Of a stretch of 64,000 nt of DNA, positions 34,858 through 42,669 are shown piece after piece. Location of the stretch: positions 1 through 64,000 of the forward strand of contig JAIOPI010000040.1 of the NCBI GenBank assembly GCA_021413965.1, given 5' to 3'. The notes under the pieces are model-generated. The model saw only the letters and a program-made list of their open reading frames with translations, had not been told where the DNA came from and searched no databases. The DNA is from Lentisphaerota bacterium (GTDB lineage: Bacteria; Verrucomicrobiota; Kiritimatiellia; UBA8416; JAIOPI01). How positions within the stretch are numbered: position 1 is the stretch's first letter; every line of letters begins with the position of its first letter. The translations under genes and the position numbers were made by a program.

Positions 34858-36051
34858 TCATGAATTTGGGGCGGCCAGAACCTGCTGCAAGCACCGTGTC
34901 AGCCTCTTTGGCGCCTCCTGATTCCCGTGACCCAGCAACTGCTGCGCGTACAGCCGCCGCTTGAAGTCCTGCCGCACCTCCAGCGTGTAGCCCTTGTTTC
35001 GGTAAGTGACGTGGTATAGGGCACACTTGCCGTCGATTACATCCAGTGCGTAAGTGTGGACGCACGACTTCATCTCTGTCGCCTCCTGTAGGAGGCGCTT
35101 GTTGTCGTTGATTAGTTCCAGTTTGACATCGCCAAACTCCAGGCGTTTCAGGATGAATTTGCTGTCAGTTCGGATCTCGGGTGTGCGCTGGAGCCATCGG
35201 ACTCGCATCATGGCATTGCGCTCGGATTTCAGCCGTGCGGCGGACCGTATGCGAGGATTCACCTGGCGATCCAAAGCCCGGCAGCAGCCGACGTAGCAGT
35301 ACACCGTTTGGAAGTGCAGCTCGTTCGGGTCCTCGACGGCACCGCGGTAGTACCAGTAGAGCACACGGCTGGCATTGGTCGGTTCCTTCTGGAGCCTGCG
35401 AGTGTGCTTCACGGTCGCCGCCAGTGCGTTCAGGTAGTTGCCGGGAACGAGCTGAACCAGAACGAAGAGTTCGTCAAGTGGCACGGCATGACGCAGGCGC
35501 TTCGGGATCTCGATCCCGGGACCGGTAAAATGCGCGAACAGGTTGTCCAGGCTCTTGATGACCGGCAGATCCTTGTTCGATAGAGGGTGGTACGTGACCG
35601 GCAGTTCGTTGATCCAGGCAAGATCGTCGCTGGTCACCATGATCAGGCGTGCGAGGCAGTCGTCGCCCAGCTGGTAGTAGTTGCGCAGGGATATAGTCCG
35701 AACTCGGCGGCCTGGCCCTGGCGGCCCGTGGTACATGCGCCGGATGCTGCCGGACCCGTTAACGGTGAAGTCCGGCCAGTCCCCGTCGATGGTTTCTTTG
35801 ACCTGCTTCCCGTGCCGAAAACGCCGGGTAACCGTCAGCGTTTTGAACTCCAGGTAGTCCAGCCTCTTGTAGTAGGTGAGAACATACCGACTGAGTTCAA
35901 CGATGCAATTCTTAAGGCCGCCGGTGCGCTCCCCGGCACGCTCGCGGCTAAGTACACGCAGGTCGTCCGTATCCTGCTTGATCCGGAGGCGATAGCGTCG
36001 AACCAGATGGTTCCAGATTCTTTGCAGGTACGGTGTCATTACAACGGTCAT
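34858..36051 (-). CDS. PcfJ-like protein, 397 aa
   Basis: The ATG at 36051 overlaps the stop of the upstream DUF2779 gene (ATGA), so the genes are coupled. The C-terminal 90 aa carry the PcfJ signature: 'LINDNKRLLQEATEMKSCVH', then 'CALYHVTYRNKGYTLEVRQ' and 'QQLLGHGNQEAP'. PcfJ-family proteins occur on conjugative plasmids and phages; their biochemical role is not settled. The N-terminal 280 aa are basic and helical without recognised domains. The pairing with a DUF2779 nuclease suggests a joint nucleic-acid task. Confidence 0.72.
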   Translation of the reverse strand: MTVVMTPYLQRIWNHLVRRYRLRIKQDTDDLRVLSRERAGERTGGLKNCIVELSRYVLTYYKRLDYLEFKTLTVTRRFRHGKQVKETIDGDWPDFTVNGSGSIRRMYHGPPGPGRRVRTISLRNYYQLGDDCLARLIMVTSDDLAWINELPVTYHPLSNKDLPVIKSLDNLFAHFTGPGIEIPKRLRHAVPLDELFVLVQLVPGNYLNALAATVKHTRRLQKEPTNASRVLYWYYRGAVEDPNELHFQTVYCYVGCCRALDRQVNPRIRSAARLKSERNAMMRVRWLQRTPEIRTDSKFILKRLEFGDVKLELINDNKRLLQEATEMKSCVHTYALDVIDGKCALYHVTYRNKGYTLEVRQDFKRRLYAQQLLGHGNQEAPKRLTRCLQQVLAAPNS

Positions 36052-37535
36052 GGCTTGCGCACCAGCTTGCCCAAGGCCTTCACGATGTCCCACATTCCAA
36101 GCGTGTCCTGCCCACAGTACGCTTCCAGATCCTTGATCGTCTGCTCTTTCGCCGCCTGGGGTGCGTTGCCATAGAAGGTCGTCAGGTAGGCTTGGCTGGC
36201 CATGCCACCGTCCGAGATCGCCATGCCGGCGTAATCCTGGCCGGTGAGGGCAGGCAGCACGGACTTCATCGAGGCGCTGCCGTGCTGGGCGGGATGGTAG
36301 ACATCAAAGGACCGGAAGGGCTCCAGTAGGTCCACCGTGCGGTCAATTACAGCCTCTACCCACTTCCGGTGTGTCGGGCAGGCCGCAGCAGCCTCCCGCA
36401 GACGGGCGATCTCGAAACTCGCGTTGTAGGCGACGACCGCGCCTTGGTCGGTCAGGCATGCACGGAGTTGCTCCAGCATGGCGTCAAACGGGCTTCCGCT
36501 CCCATCCCATATCCAACCGAAGTGGCGGGGCCTGGCGGTCGACGAGACAAGTTGGTGCAAGCTGAACTGGAAGGGGATCTGCTGATACGGCCGGGTCAGT
36601 TGCACCAGCGGGATGGCGGTCTGGAATGACTCGAAGTCCAGAAACTGCAGCGGATAGTATAAACGCTCAAGAAAGCTTCTTACTGCTGGTTTGTTAATCT
36701 GTAGCTGGCCGGTACGTTCGGCCTCGATCTGTATCTGCTGGTTCCCCGAGAGCCTTGTGCCCTCATCGATCTGTGCGTTGTCCAGCACGCCCTGTGCGTA
36801 AAGCGCCCAGGTCTTCTTGGCGCCCAGGCGATAGAGCGTAAAGATGCTGTGTGGTCGGCTGTTCACGGCCTTCCAGCAGCGTCCGGTGAGTGGGCAGTCG
36901 TACGGGTCCGAACAGTGCGGTCCAATCTCGACCTCTGGGCAAGCTTCCTGCCCGATTGTCTTCCGCATCTCCCGCACGCGGCGCGGCACCTCCGGCAGCA
37001 TGGCGTCCACCTGATCGGTGACATCCTCGCACTGGAAGAACCTATTGGGATCCGGATTCCCCCTCAGCAGGTACTGCGTGTCGATGTGCATCAAGTGGCA
37101 CCGCCGGATGTATAGACCGGCCGCCTCATAGCAGTAGCGCTGGGCCGCAAGGTCAGGAATGTGGATGTCCTTTACCTTGCCCGTGCTCTTAACCTCAATC
37201 AGGTCCCACTGTCCGCGGCCCACCGGTTCAAGAATATCAGCCCTGGCGTACACGCCACCCCCGAGGAGACTGGCCTCGAATAGGGGGACTCGCTGCTTGA
37301 GCAGGGCCTTGGTCTTGCGCACGGTTGTGGGCAGGTCGGTATCCCAGGGGACTTCGATCCCGCCGGGGTAAAGCTGTTTAGCTAGCTCGCCGACCACATG
37401 TCCCTGGTCAAAGACGGCCTGGGTGGCGGCATCGACGGGCGGTATCCAGTCTTTGGCGCGGTAGTAGACCCAGAGGAGCTTCGGGCATTGCAGGCCCGAC
37501 AAGTACTTGCTCTTCGATATGGCCGGTACGGGCAT
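36048..37535 (-). CDS. DUF2779-type nuclease-like protein, 495 aa
   Basis: It starts 'AISKSKYLSGLQCPKLLWVYY', the usual DUF2779/RecB-like opening. Then come VYARADILEPV and WDLIEVKSTGKVKD (D...ExK nuclease core, about 95-120), CPLTGRC, the exonuclease-like 'LQFLDFESFQTAIPLVQ' (about 292-308), 'VVAYNASFEIARL' (about 364-376) and 'EAYCGQDTLGMWDI' (about 474-487). It is shorter than the copy at 26237-28210, and the two are only distantly alike. A PcfJ-like gene starts inside its stop codon. It is divergent from the clamp-like gene at 37781. Confidence 0.8.
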   Translation of the reverse strand: MPVPAISKSKYLSGLQCPKLLWVYYRAKDWIPPVDAATQAVFDQGHVVGELAKQLYPGGIEVPWDTDLPTTVRKTKALLKQRVPLFEASLLGGGVYARADILEPVGRGQWDLIEVKSTGKVKDIHIPDLAAQRYCYEAAGLYIRRCHLMHIDTQYLLRGNPDPNRFFQCEDVTDQVDAMLPEVPRRVREMRKTIGQEACPEVEIGPHCSDPYDCPLTGRCWKAVNSRPHSIFTLYRLGAKKTWALYAQGVLDNAQIDEGTRLSGNQQIQIEAERTGQLQINKPAVRSFLERLYYPLQFLDFESFQTAIPLVQLTRPYQQIPFQFSLHQLVSSTARPRHFGWIWDGSGSPFDAMLEQLRACLTDQGAVVAYNASFEIARLREAAAACPTHRKWVEAVIDRTVDLLEPFRSFDVYHPAQHGSASMKSVLPALTGQDYAGMAISDGGMASQAYLTTFYGNAPQAAKEQTIKDLEAYCGQDTLGMWDIVKALGKLVRKP

Positions 37536-37780
37536 GGATCATTACCTGGGTGCATGCTCGGGCAGTTGCGCATCTGCGTCAAGCCACTCCGCTACGTGAA
37601 CCCACACGAACACGGGCTTGCGGCGCCGCAAGTCAGTTCGACGATTACGCAAGCCACCGTCATACGTCCTTGAGCGTGGTGTGCTCGGGTGTATAAGGGT
37701 GGTGTTTGACGGTACCGGTGCCTTGTACACAGGCGTACAGCTCAGCGTTTGGCAAGCAGTTGGTGGACGAGGGTGAATTC

Positions 37781-38353
37781 ATGAACGCATCCGTCCCGCA
37801 TTTGCGTGTGCTACGCGCAGAGTTGGTAAAAGCGCTTAAGGTGCTTGTTAAGACGGCGAAACCGAGGAAGGTCGAGCAGGCCATTTTGCTGTTCGATGGG
37901 CGTTGCCTCCATATTGAGGTCAGCGGAGTGACGGCAACATGTGCTGCTGACGGGGAGTGGCCCGGCCAGGCGCGTGTTGCTGTGGGGTACATACTGGGAC
38001 TGGCGAAGCTGCCACCCAAGGAAGATCCGATAAACTTTCGTGTGGAAGGTACGCGGCTGCATTTTGGGGCCACGTTCTCATGTACCTGCGTTTGGCAGGC
38101 CCCGTGGCTGGCCTCGGTACAGTTACCCGTTAACTGCGATGAAGGCATGCTGCTGGCCTTGAAGCGTCGCTATACGGACAAGCAAATCGAAGAATCCGGA
38201 CTCGCCAGGGCCGTCGCAGGGGCAGAAGCAAGCCGCGAACGTCACATTGCCAAGGCGTTAAAATCACTGGGACGGTACCATGTGAAGGCCGAAGACCTCC
38301 GGGCACTCATTGACCAGTCGCTGAGCGAGGACGGCACGCTGAGACGCGTGTGA
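37781..38353 (+). CDS. hypothetical protein with sliding-clamp-like character, 190 aa
   Basis: An ATG at 37781 follows GAGGGT. Residues about 8-110 show the alternation seen in one beta-clamp domain: an N-terminal helix LRAELVKALKVLVKT, a strand pair 'ILLFDGRCLHIEVSG', a 'GEWPGQARVAVGYILGLAKL' helix, and a final strand pair 'FRVEGTRLHFGATFSCTC'. The rest is helical. One clamp-like domain is fewer than DnaN's three, so it cannot form a normal ring alone. The next gene, three bases on, is a DEDD exonuclease, which is a suggestive pairing. The clamp resemblance is a visual judgement. Confidence 0.5.
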   Translation: MNASVPHLRVLRAELVKALKVLVKTAKPRKVEQAILLFDGRCLHIEVSGVTATCAADGEWPGQARVAVGYILGLAKLPPKEDPINFRVEGTRLHFGATFSCTCVWQAPWLASVQLPVNCDEGMLLALKRRYTDKQIEESGLARAVAGAEASRERHIAKALKSLGRYHVKAEDLRALIDQSLSEDGTLRRV

Positions 38354-38356
38354 CCT

Positions 38357-39007
38357 ATGACCAACGAGGAATGGATCATCGTCGACACGGAGACCAACGG
38401 GGTCTTCCCTCCGATCTGCACGGTTGAAATCGCGGCACAGCGAATGGTGGGATGGGAGCCGGCGGGCGATTCCTTCAGGGTGCTGCTGAACCATGACGTG
38501 TGGATTGATCCCGGCGCACAGGCAGTACATGACTACTCAAGGGAGTATCTGCGTCGCCACGGCCACGATCCCGTCCGTGCTCACCAGGCCTTCCATGCCT
38601 ACGTCGGCGATCTGCCGATTGTGGCTTACAATATCTCATTCGACTGGAACCGCGTGCTGGAGCCTGAATACCAGCGGCTTGGTGTGCCCGTGACCGGTCG
38701 GCGGGGATTCTGCGCCATGACGCTGGCGAGACGTGCGATTTCGGAAGTGCGGAACTACCGGCTCGAGCAGCAGCCTGGGAGAACTCGGTGGCCCAGCGAG
38801 CAGGGCGAACCGCCCGATCTCCTTGTTGACCCCCACTTCGCCGCACGAGTAGACGACCGCAATGTGCCGGCCGTCGGGGCTTTCATGAACAACGTCGCGC
38901 AGTCCCGGCCACTTCTTGCGGTTTGGGCCGGGCCAGGTATCGATGTTCAGTTGCCACTGGCTCACGACGCCCCTTCCGCCGAGTCCGCAGCCAGCCGTGC
39001 GTTATAG
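38357..39007 (+). pseudogene. DEDD 3'-5' exonuclease, 3' half missing
   Basis: The first 135 residues are a DnaQ-type exonuclease: IIVDTETNG (D10, E12), VHDYSREYLRRHG, and IVAYNISFDWNRVLEPEY (motif II), up to 'MTLARRAISEVRNYRLE'. The expected rest, including motif III HxxxxD, is absent. From about 38762 the frame runs through sequence antisense to a different gene and ends by chance at 39007. The exonuclease is therefore very probably inactive. It starts three bases after the clamp-like gene. Confidence 0.7.
38762..38965 (-). pseudogene. 5' fragment of an unassigned gene, convergent with the exonuclease fragment
   Basis: A GTG at 38965 overlaps the macro-domain gene stop by four bases and opens MSQWQLNIDTWPGPNRKKWP, then HESPDGRHIAVVYSCGEVG and FALLAGPPSSPRLLLE. 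This reads as an authentic N-terminus (the SPDGRHIAVVYS part resembles a beta-propeller blade). At about 38762 it meets the exonuclease fragment and the natural sequence ends. It would be the last gene of the minus-strand operon. Confidence 0.5.
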
Positions 39008-39480
39008 AGGCCGAGATCACTCCGTAGGAAGCAGCAGAACGTGACCTCGATCGGAATCGGCAAAGTCCGCAGGGTTGCAGAAGCGGTACGAACGGCAATT
39101 GCGGCGGCCTGGTCGGCAGGGTACCCATAGACCCCGGTGCTGATGCAGGGGAATGCGATGGAGCGGATACCGTGTTCGGCAGCAAGCTCCAGCGACCGAC
39201 GGTAACAGGAGGCGAGCAACTGGGGCTCATCGCAGCGGCCACCGGTCCAAATCGGACCGACGGTGTGGATCACGTGCTTGGCCGGAAGTCGGTAGCCCCG
39301 CGTGATCTTGGCCTCGCCGGTCTGGCACCCATTTAGCAGGCGGCAATCGGCCAGCAATTCCGGCCCGGCGGTCCGGTGGATGGCGCCGTCAACACCACCG
39401 CCGCCCAGCAACAGGTTGTTGGCGGCGTTCACGATGGCGTCAACGGTCAGTGTCGTGATATCAGCCTGGATGGCACGCAT
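38962..39480 (-). CDS. macro-domain protein (ADP-ribose/O-acetyl-ADP-ribose hydrolase type)
   Basis: A 172-aa protein nearly all macro domain: IQADITTLTVDAIVNAANN (1-22), the GGGGVDGAIHRTAGPEL loop (about 26-42), GEAKITRGYRLPAKHVIHTVGP, and the diphosphate-binding FPCISTGVYGYPADQAA (about 109-125). This is the MacroD/YmdB-type layout, which binds ADP-ribose and removes it from proteins or O-acetyl-ADP-ribose. It is expected in the cytoplasm. It lies in a minus-strand operon with GNAT acetyltransferases and TspO. Confidence 0.92.
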   Translation of the reverse strand: MRAIQADITTLTVDAIVNAANNLLLGGGGVDGAIHRTAGPELLADCRLLNGCQTGEAKITRGYRLPAKHVIHTVGPIWTGGRCDEPQLLASCYRRSLELAAEHGIRSIAFPCISTGVYGYPADQAAAIAVRTASATLRTLPIPIEVTFCCFLRSDLGLYNARLAADSAEGAS

Positions 39481-39495
39481 GGATGTCCGTCCCGG

Positions 39496-40032
39496 TCACC
39501 GCTCGTTGATCCTAGTGCTGCCCGCCCTGGCACGGGCGAACGCATCCACCAGGTTGCGCACGGCGCGCACGCAGAACTCATCTTCCTTCTTCAACATGTC
39601 CGACACGCCCGATTCAATCAGGTGGCAGAGGGCAAAGGCAAAGGCGTTTACCTCTGGGTGCGACTTTGCTGCAAGCTGGCAGACGCGACGGGCCTCGTCC
39701 GGATCTTCCGAATCCATGAGCTTGAGCATCGCCCACTGGTTGGCATCGACAGCTTCCAGTTCGTCGAGCGATACCTGCGGCAGTCCGCCCGGCGTGGTGC
39801 GCGTGAACAGGTCATCCAGGACCAACAGGATGTGCAGTACACGGTCAACCTTCTCCATCGGCACGTGCAGTCTGGAGAGCACAAGGACGTGGCCGAGAAG
39901 GTTCGGCTGCCGCCTGAAGATGTCGTCGCAAAGTTCCTCCTTCGCCGCCCTGGACATCGCCTGAACGCGCCCGACGCTAGCCGCGACCTCCTCGATCGTA
40001 GCCGACGACATATTCCTGTTCTCGTCCATCAT
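39496..40032 (-). CDS. hypothetical helical protein, 178 aa
   Basis: Almost fully helical and acidic, beginning MMDENRNMSSATIEEVAASV. The ATG overlaps the stop of the upstream GNAT gene by four bases, and the macro-domain gene follows 15 bp later. No family is recognised. A membership in the operon is well supported by overlap; function is unknown. Confidence 0.65.
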   Translation of the reverse strand: MMDENRNMSSATIEEVAASVGRVQAMSRAAKEELCDDIFRRQPNLLGHVLVLSRLHVPMEKVDRVLHILLVLDDLFTRTTPGGLPQVSLDELEAVDANQWAMLKLMDSEDPDEARRVCQLAAKSHPEVNAFAFALCHLIESGVSDMLKKEDEFCVRAVRNLVDAFARARAGSTRINER

Positions 40033-40565
40033 GCCTGCCCAATCCTTCCACGCACGTCCAACTTCTTCGCCATGCGGTAATCGTCCATGACGAAGCCACC
40101 GCCAATATCTTGGATCAGCGTTCCGGTCGTGGCAAATCCCACCCGAGTATAGAATGCAATAGCGTCTGTGTTGTGCCGGTTAACGGTCAGCCATAGCTCG
40201 CCAATATCCATCTCCATGCAGAGCTTCTCCGCAAAGGCCACCATGGTGCGGCCGAGTCCGGTGCGGCGGTGCCCGTGCTGGACATAGAGCTTGCTGAGCA
40301 GCGCCTGGCGATCAGCAGGATGCACCACAATTGCCAAATAGCCCTCAGGGGTGACATCGGCCATGGCGAGGTAGTACTGGTGGCCATCCGCGATCTGCTG
40401 GCCAATGGCGGCCTGGCTCTGAAATCGCGCAAGCATGTAGTCGGTCTGCGCCTGCCCGATGATTGGGACGTAGTGCTGTGGCCAGATGTCGTGTGCCAGC
40501 GCGGCTACAGTGGCGATGTCTGCCGGATCGCGTACGCGGCGCATGTCCGCTTGTATGGCGTGCAT
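40029..40565 (-). CDS. GNAT family N-acetyltransferase
   Basis: The start at 40565 (MHAIQADMRRVRDPADIATV) follows AGGAG. The 178-aa protein has the GNAT acetyl-CoA motif A 'LYVQHGHRRTGLGRTMVAFA' (the HRRTGLG form of Q/RxxGxG/A, about 103-120), then 'LWLTVNRHNTDAIAFYTRVGF' in two parts, the typical beta4-alpha4 Asn and Tyr region. The acceptor is not predictable. It is followed by an overlapping helical gene and the macro-domain gene. Confidence 0.88.
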   Translation of the reverse strand: MHAIQADMRRVRDPADIATVAALAHDIWPQHYVPIIGQAQTDYMLARFQSQAAIGQQIADGHQYYLAMADVTPEGYLAIVVHPADRQALLSKLYVQHGHRRTGLGRTMVAFAEKLCMEMDIGELWLTVNRHNTDAIAFYTRVGFATTGTLIQDIGGGFVMDDYRMAKKLDVRGRIGQA

Positions 40566-40696
40566 GGTAACTCTCCTCACCGGTCACCGTGGACCTTGGC
40601 AGCGGTAGTGGCCCCTTTCACCCTTGAGAATCAGGATTGCCGGCCCCGCCAGCACATCGAGCTGGCTGACGCGAAGCTGCGCGTGTACCTCCCTGC

Positions 40697-41008
40697 CTAC
40701 TTCCCCGCTCTGCGACTCCGCGCTGCCCGGAACGCATCTGTAAACCGATAGTGGTTATCCAACCACCCGGCACGGAGGGCGTCGAGGAAGTACGGCGCCC
40801 ACAGGCCGCTTCCGTCGGGTAGGCAGACATCGGTCGGTCTGCCGGTCCAAATACAGGGCCCCTGGCGGTCGGTCACCACGCTGGCGTGAGGTTCGAACTC
40901 GGGGCGGAGCTTGCGGCAGCCGCGATCCTGGCAACGGGCAAAGGCAATGGACAGGTTTAGGCCGCAGTGCGGGCAGGTCTTCAGCAGCGTGAACTCGTAG
41001 CTCTTCAT
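40697..41008 (-). CDS. zinc-finger hypothetical protein, 103 aa
   Basis: The ATG at 41008 overlaps the TspO gene stop (ATGA). CPHC (C12, C15) and a later C26/C31 pair (ARCQDRGCRKL) form a probable zinc ribbon. The C-terminal half is aromatic-rich (LWAPYFLDALRAGWLDNHYR). No family is recognised. Its stop is 131 bp before the GNAT start, a gap holding no visible gene. Confidence 0.62.
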   Translation of the reverse strand: MKSYEFTLLKTCPHCGLNLSIAFARCQDRGCRKLRPEFEPHASVVTDRQGPCIWTGRPTDVCLPDGSGLWAPYFLDALRAGWLDNHYRFTDAFRAARSRRAGK

Positions 41009-41499
41009 GGGTTCAACCGCCAGATGGTGAAGTTCAGGAACGTGGCAAAGCCTACCCATGCCGCATACGGCACCAGCAGCAGACCGGCCGACAGCCTGAC
41101 ACGCCAGAACACGATCAGTGTCGCCAGTACGGCCAAGAACAAGACAACGATCTCTGTCATGGCCAGACCGGGACGGTGCAGGCCGAAGAACAGGGGCGTC
41201 CACAGGGCGTTCAGCGCCAGTTGCGCCAGGTACAGACTCAATGGCCCACGTTGAGCCTTCCACCCGCCGCGCCGCCATACCAGCCACGCGGCGACAGCCA
41301 TCATCGCGTAGAGCGCCGTCCATACCGGACCGAACAGCCAGCCCGGCGGGTTCCATGACGGCTTCACCAACGTCGCGTACCAGCCGCCGGTGGAAACAAA
41401 TACGCCGGTCAGGGCCGCACAGAACGTCAGGGCCAGCCAGCCCATCAGGGCAAGACCGACTCCCCTTCTATCCATCGGTGTGGGATCCACACAGGTCAT
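41005..41499 (-). CDS. tspO: TspO/MBR (peripheral benzodiazepine receptor-like) membrane protein
   Basis: The start at 41499 overlaps the upstream stop. The 164-aa protein is a classic TspO: TM1 'GVGLALMGWLALTFCAALTG', the signature WYATLVKPSWNPPGWLFGPV, TM2 'TALYAMMAVAAWLVWR', then LALNALWTPLFFGLHRPG and the last helices ending WVGFATFLNFTIWRLN. TspO binds porphyrins and is linked to stress responses. In this operon of acetyltransferases and a macro domain its role is unclear. Confidence 0.93.
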   Translation of the reverse strand: MTCVDPTPMDRRGVGLALMGWLALTFCAALTGVFVSTGGWYATLVKPSWNPPGWLFGPVWTALYAMMAVAAWLVWRRGGWKAQRGPLSLYLAQLALNALWTPLFFGLHRPGLAMTEIVVLFLAVLATLIVFWRVRLSAGLLLVPYAAWVGFATFLNFTIWRLNP

Positions 41500-42002
41500 G
41501 GTGCTCCCTGTCTCTGAAACCACCCCTGATCCACCAGCACGACGGATGTCTCGATCTGTCGGTCGGGGATGCGCCAGTATTTGCGCAACAGCCGGTCCTT
41601 CTCGTCGGGCGTGACGAGTTGGAACCCGTGCTTCTGGTAGAACCGGATGGCACAGTCGGAAGCCGCCCACGTGCCGATCAGCACTGGGCGGACGGTCTGG
41701 GTCAACAGGGATCGCAGAAGTTGCCCTCCTATGCCCAGGCGACGGTGATCGGTGCGCACGTAAGCATGGCGGATGAGGGTCACGTCCTGCACCGATTGAA
41801 TTCCCATCACGCCGACCAGCACGCCATCGTGTTCATAGCCACTGAACCGCACACCCTGGCCAATTGCATCCCGCAATTCGGCGGCAGGCATGTAGGGCTC
41901 GTGCCAGCAGTCAGTGGGGATGACGCCCCGGTACGCCAGGGCGCCGTCGTTGATGACCGCCAGGATGGCATCAAAGTCCTTGTCCGTACAGGGGCGGATC
42001 AT
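41496..42002 (-). CDS. GNAT family N-acetyltransferase
   Basis: An ATG at 42002 (MIRPCTDKDFDAILAVINDG) is the natural GNAT start. Motif A is 'AYVRTDHRRLGIGGQLLRSL' (about 87-106), followed by 'VLIGTWAASDCAIRFYQKHG'. The C-terminal part ('LLRKYWRIPDRQIETSVVL') matches the subgroup annotated as GNAT with unknown acceptor. It is first in the operon that runs through TspO to the macro-domain gene. The ribosome-binding site is poor. Confidence 0.88.
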   Translation of the reverse strand: MIRPCTDKDFDAILAVINDGALAYRGVIPTDCWHEPYMPAAELRDAIGQGVRFSGYEHDGVLVGVMGIQSVQDVTLIRHAYVRTDHRRLGIGGQLLRSLLTQTVRPVLIGTWAASDCAIRFYQKHGFQLVTPDEKDRLLRKYWRIPDRQIETSVVLVDQGWFQRQGAP

Positions 42003-42107
42003 GGACGGAGCATACGCTGGGAATTTGCGATAGGCAATCCGGCTGACCGTGCCCACAAAGGCCAATTTGCGGAACTCTGGACCTCGGCATTCGAGGGGCT
42101 GGGCTGT

Positions 42108-42138
42108 CCCTTAATTTCGACCCTTTTCGCGTTATAAC
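42108..42138 (+). promoter_or_regulatory. promoter-like element, copy 2
   Basis: CCCTTAAT (42108-42115), nine bases, TTTCGCGTTATAAC (42125-42138), then TATATAGG. Spacing is identical to copy 1 at 32255, and similarity to copy 1 extends about 80 bp in total. Plus-strand orientation, upstream of the membrane and clamp genes. Confidence 0.55.
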
Positions 42139-42173
42139 TATATAGGAAGCATCCGTATACCGATTCCGCCTGG

Positions 42174-42203
42174 CCTAAATACCGGGCAGTTTCGCGTTAT
42201 AAC
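42174..42203 (+). promoter_or_regulatory. promoter-like element, copy 3
   Basis: CCTAAAT (42174-42180), nine bases, TTTCGCGTTATAAC (42190-42203), then AAATATGG. It lies 65 bp after copy 2 in the same orientation. Two promoters in tandem, or two protein-binding sites, would fit. Confidence 0.5.
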
Positions 42204-42340
42204 AAATATGGATCCTGTTTGCCGCAGGTCGCCAGCACGGGTCTCCCACCCCCGCTCCTGGCACCAGCTTCCCAGTAGCCCCGACATGGTTCCGGTCCGT
42301 GCCATGTCTAACCGCTCAGGACCAATCACAAGGAGTATCC

Positions 42341-42643
42341 ATGCACCCGAAGGAAGTCATTGATCGCATCAAGAACTTGAACATTCCGCACAGGGCCAAG
42401 GCCGAACTCATGTTCTGGTACAGCCGGTCCCGTGCCTGTGTCGTGGCCGTGCTGCGCTTTGTAGAAAGGCACCGACAGTTTGGAGAGGCTGTCATTTTGG
42501 GCGCCATAATGGCCTACCTGCTCAGCCACATTCCGTGGATTGGTGGGTTTTTGGCCCTGTGCGCGCTGGTCACGGCCTGCGCCATAGGCGTGGCCAAGGA
42601 GTTAAAAGAAGACCTGAATCGGCTGTTCGAGTTGGCCCAGTAA
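42341..42643 (+). CDS. small membrane protein, 100 aa
   Basis: AGGAG lies five bases before the ATG. The N-terminal half is basic and amphipathic (MHPKEVIDRIKNLNIPHRAK), and residues about 58-92 form two membrane helices (GAIMAYLLSHIPWIGGFLAL, then LVTACAIGV). No family is recognised. It precedes the clamp gene by 26 bp and probably shares its promoter. Confidence 0.6.
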   Translation: MHPKEVIDRIKNLNIPHRAKAELMFWYSRSRACVVAVLRFVERHRQFGEAVILGAIMAYLLSHIPWIGGFLALCALVTACAIGVAKELKEDLNRLFELAQ

Positions 42644-42669
42644 CCAATCGCAGAAGAAGGAATCATCGC

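Larger units (their letters stand above)
42003..42340. other. divergent intergenic region carrying two promoter-like repeats
   Basis: Between the minus-strand GNAT gene and the plus-strand gene at 42341 there is no credible gene. The stretch holds copies 2 and 3 of the CTTAAT-N17-TATAAC element. AAGGAG at 42330-42335 belongs to the next gene. Confidence 0.5.
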
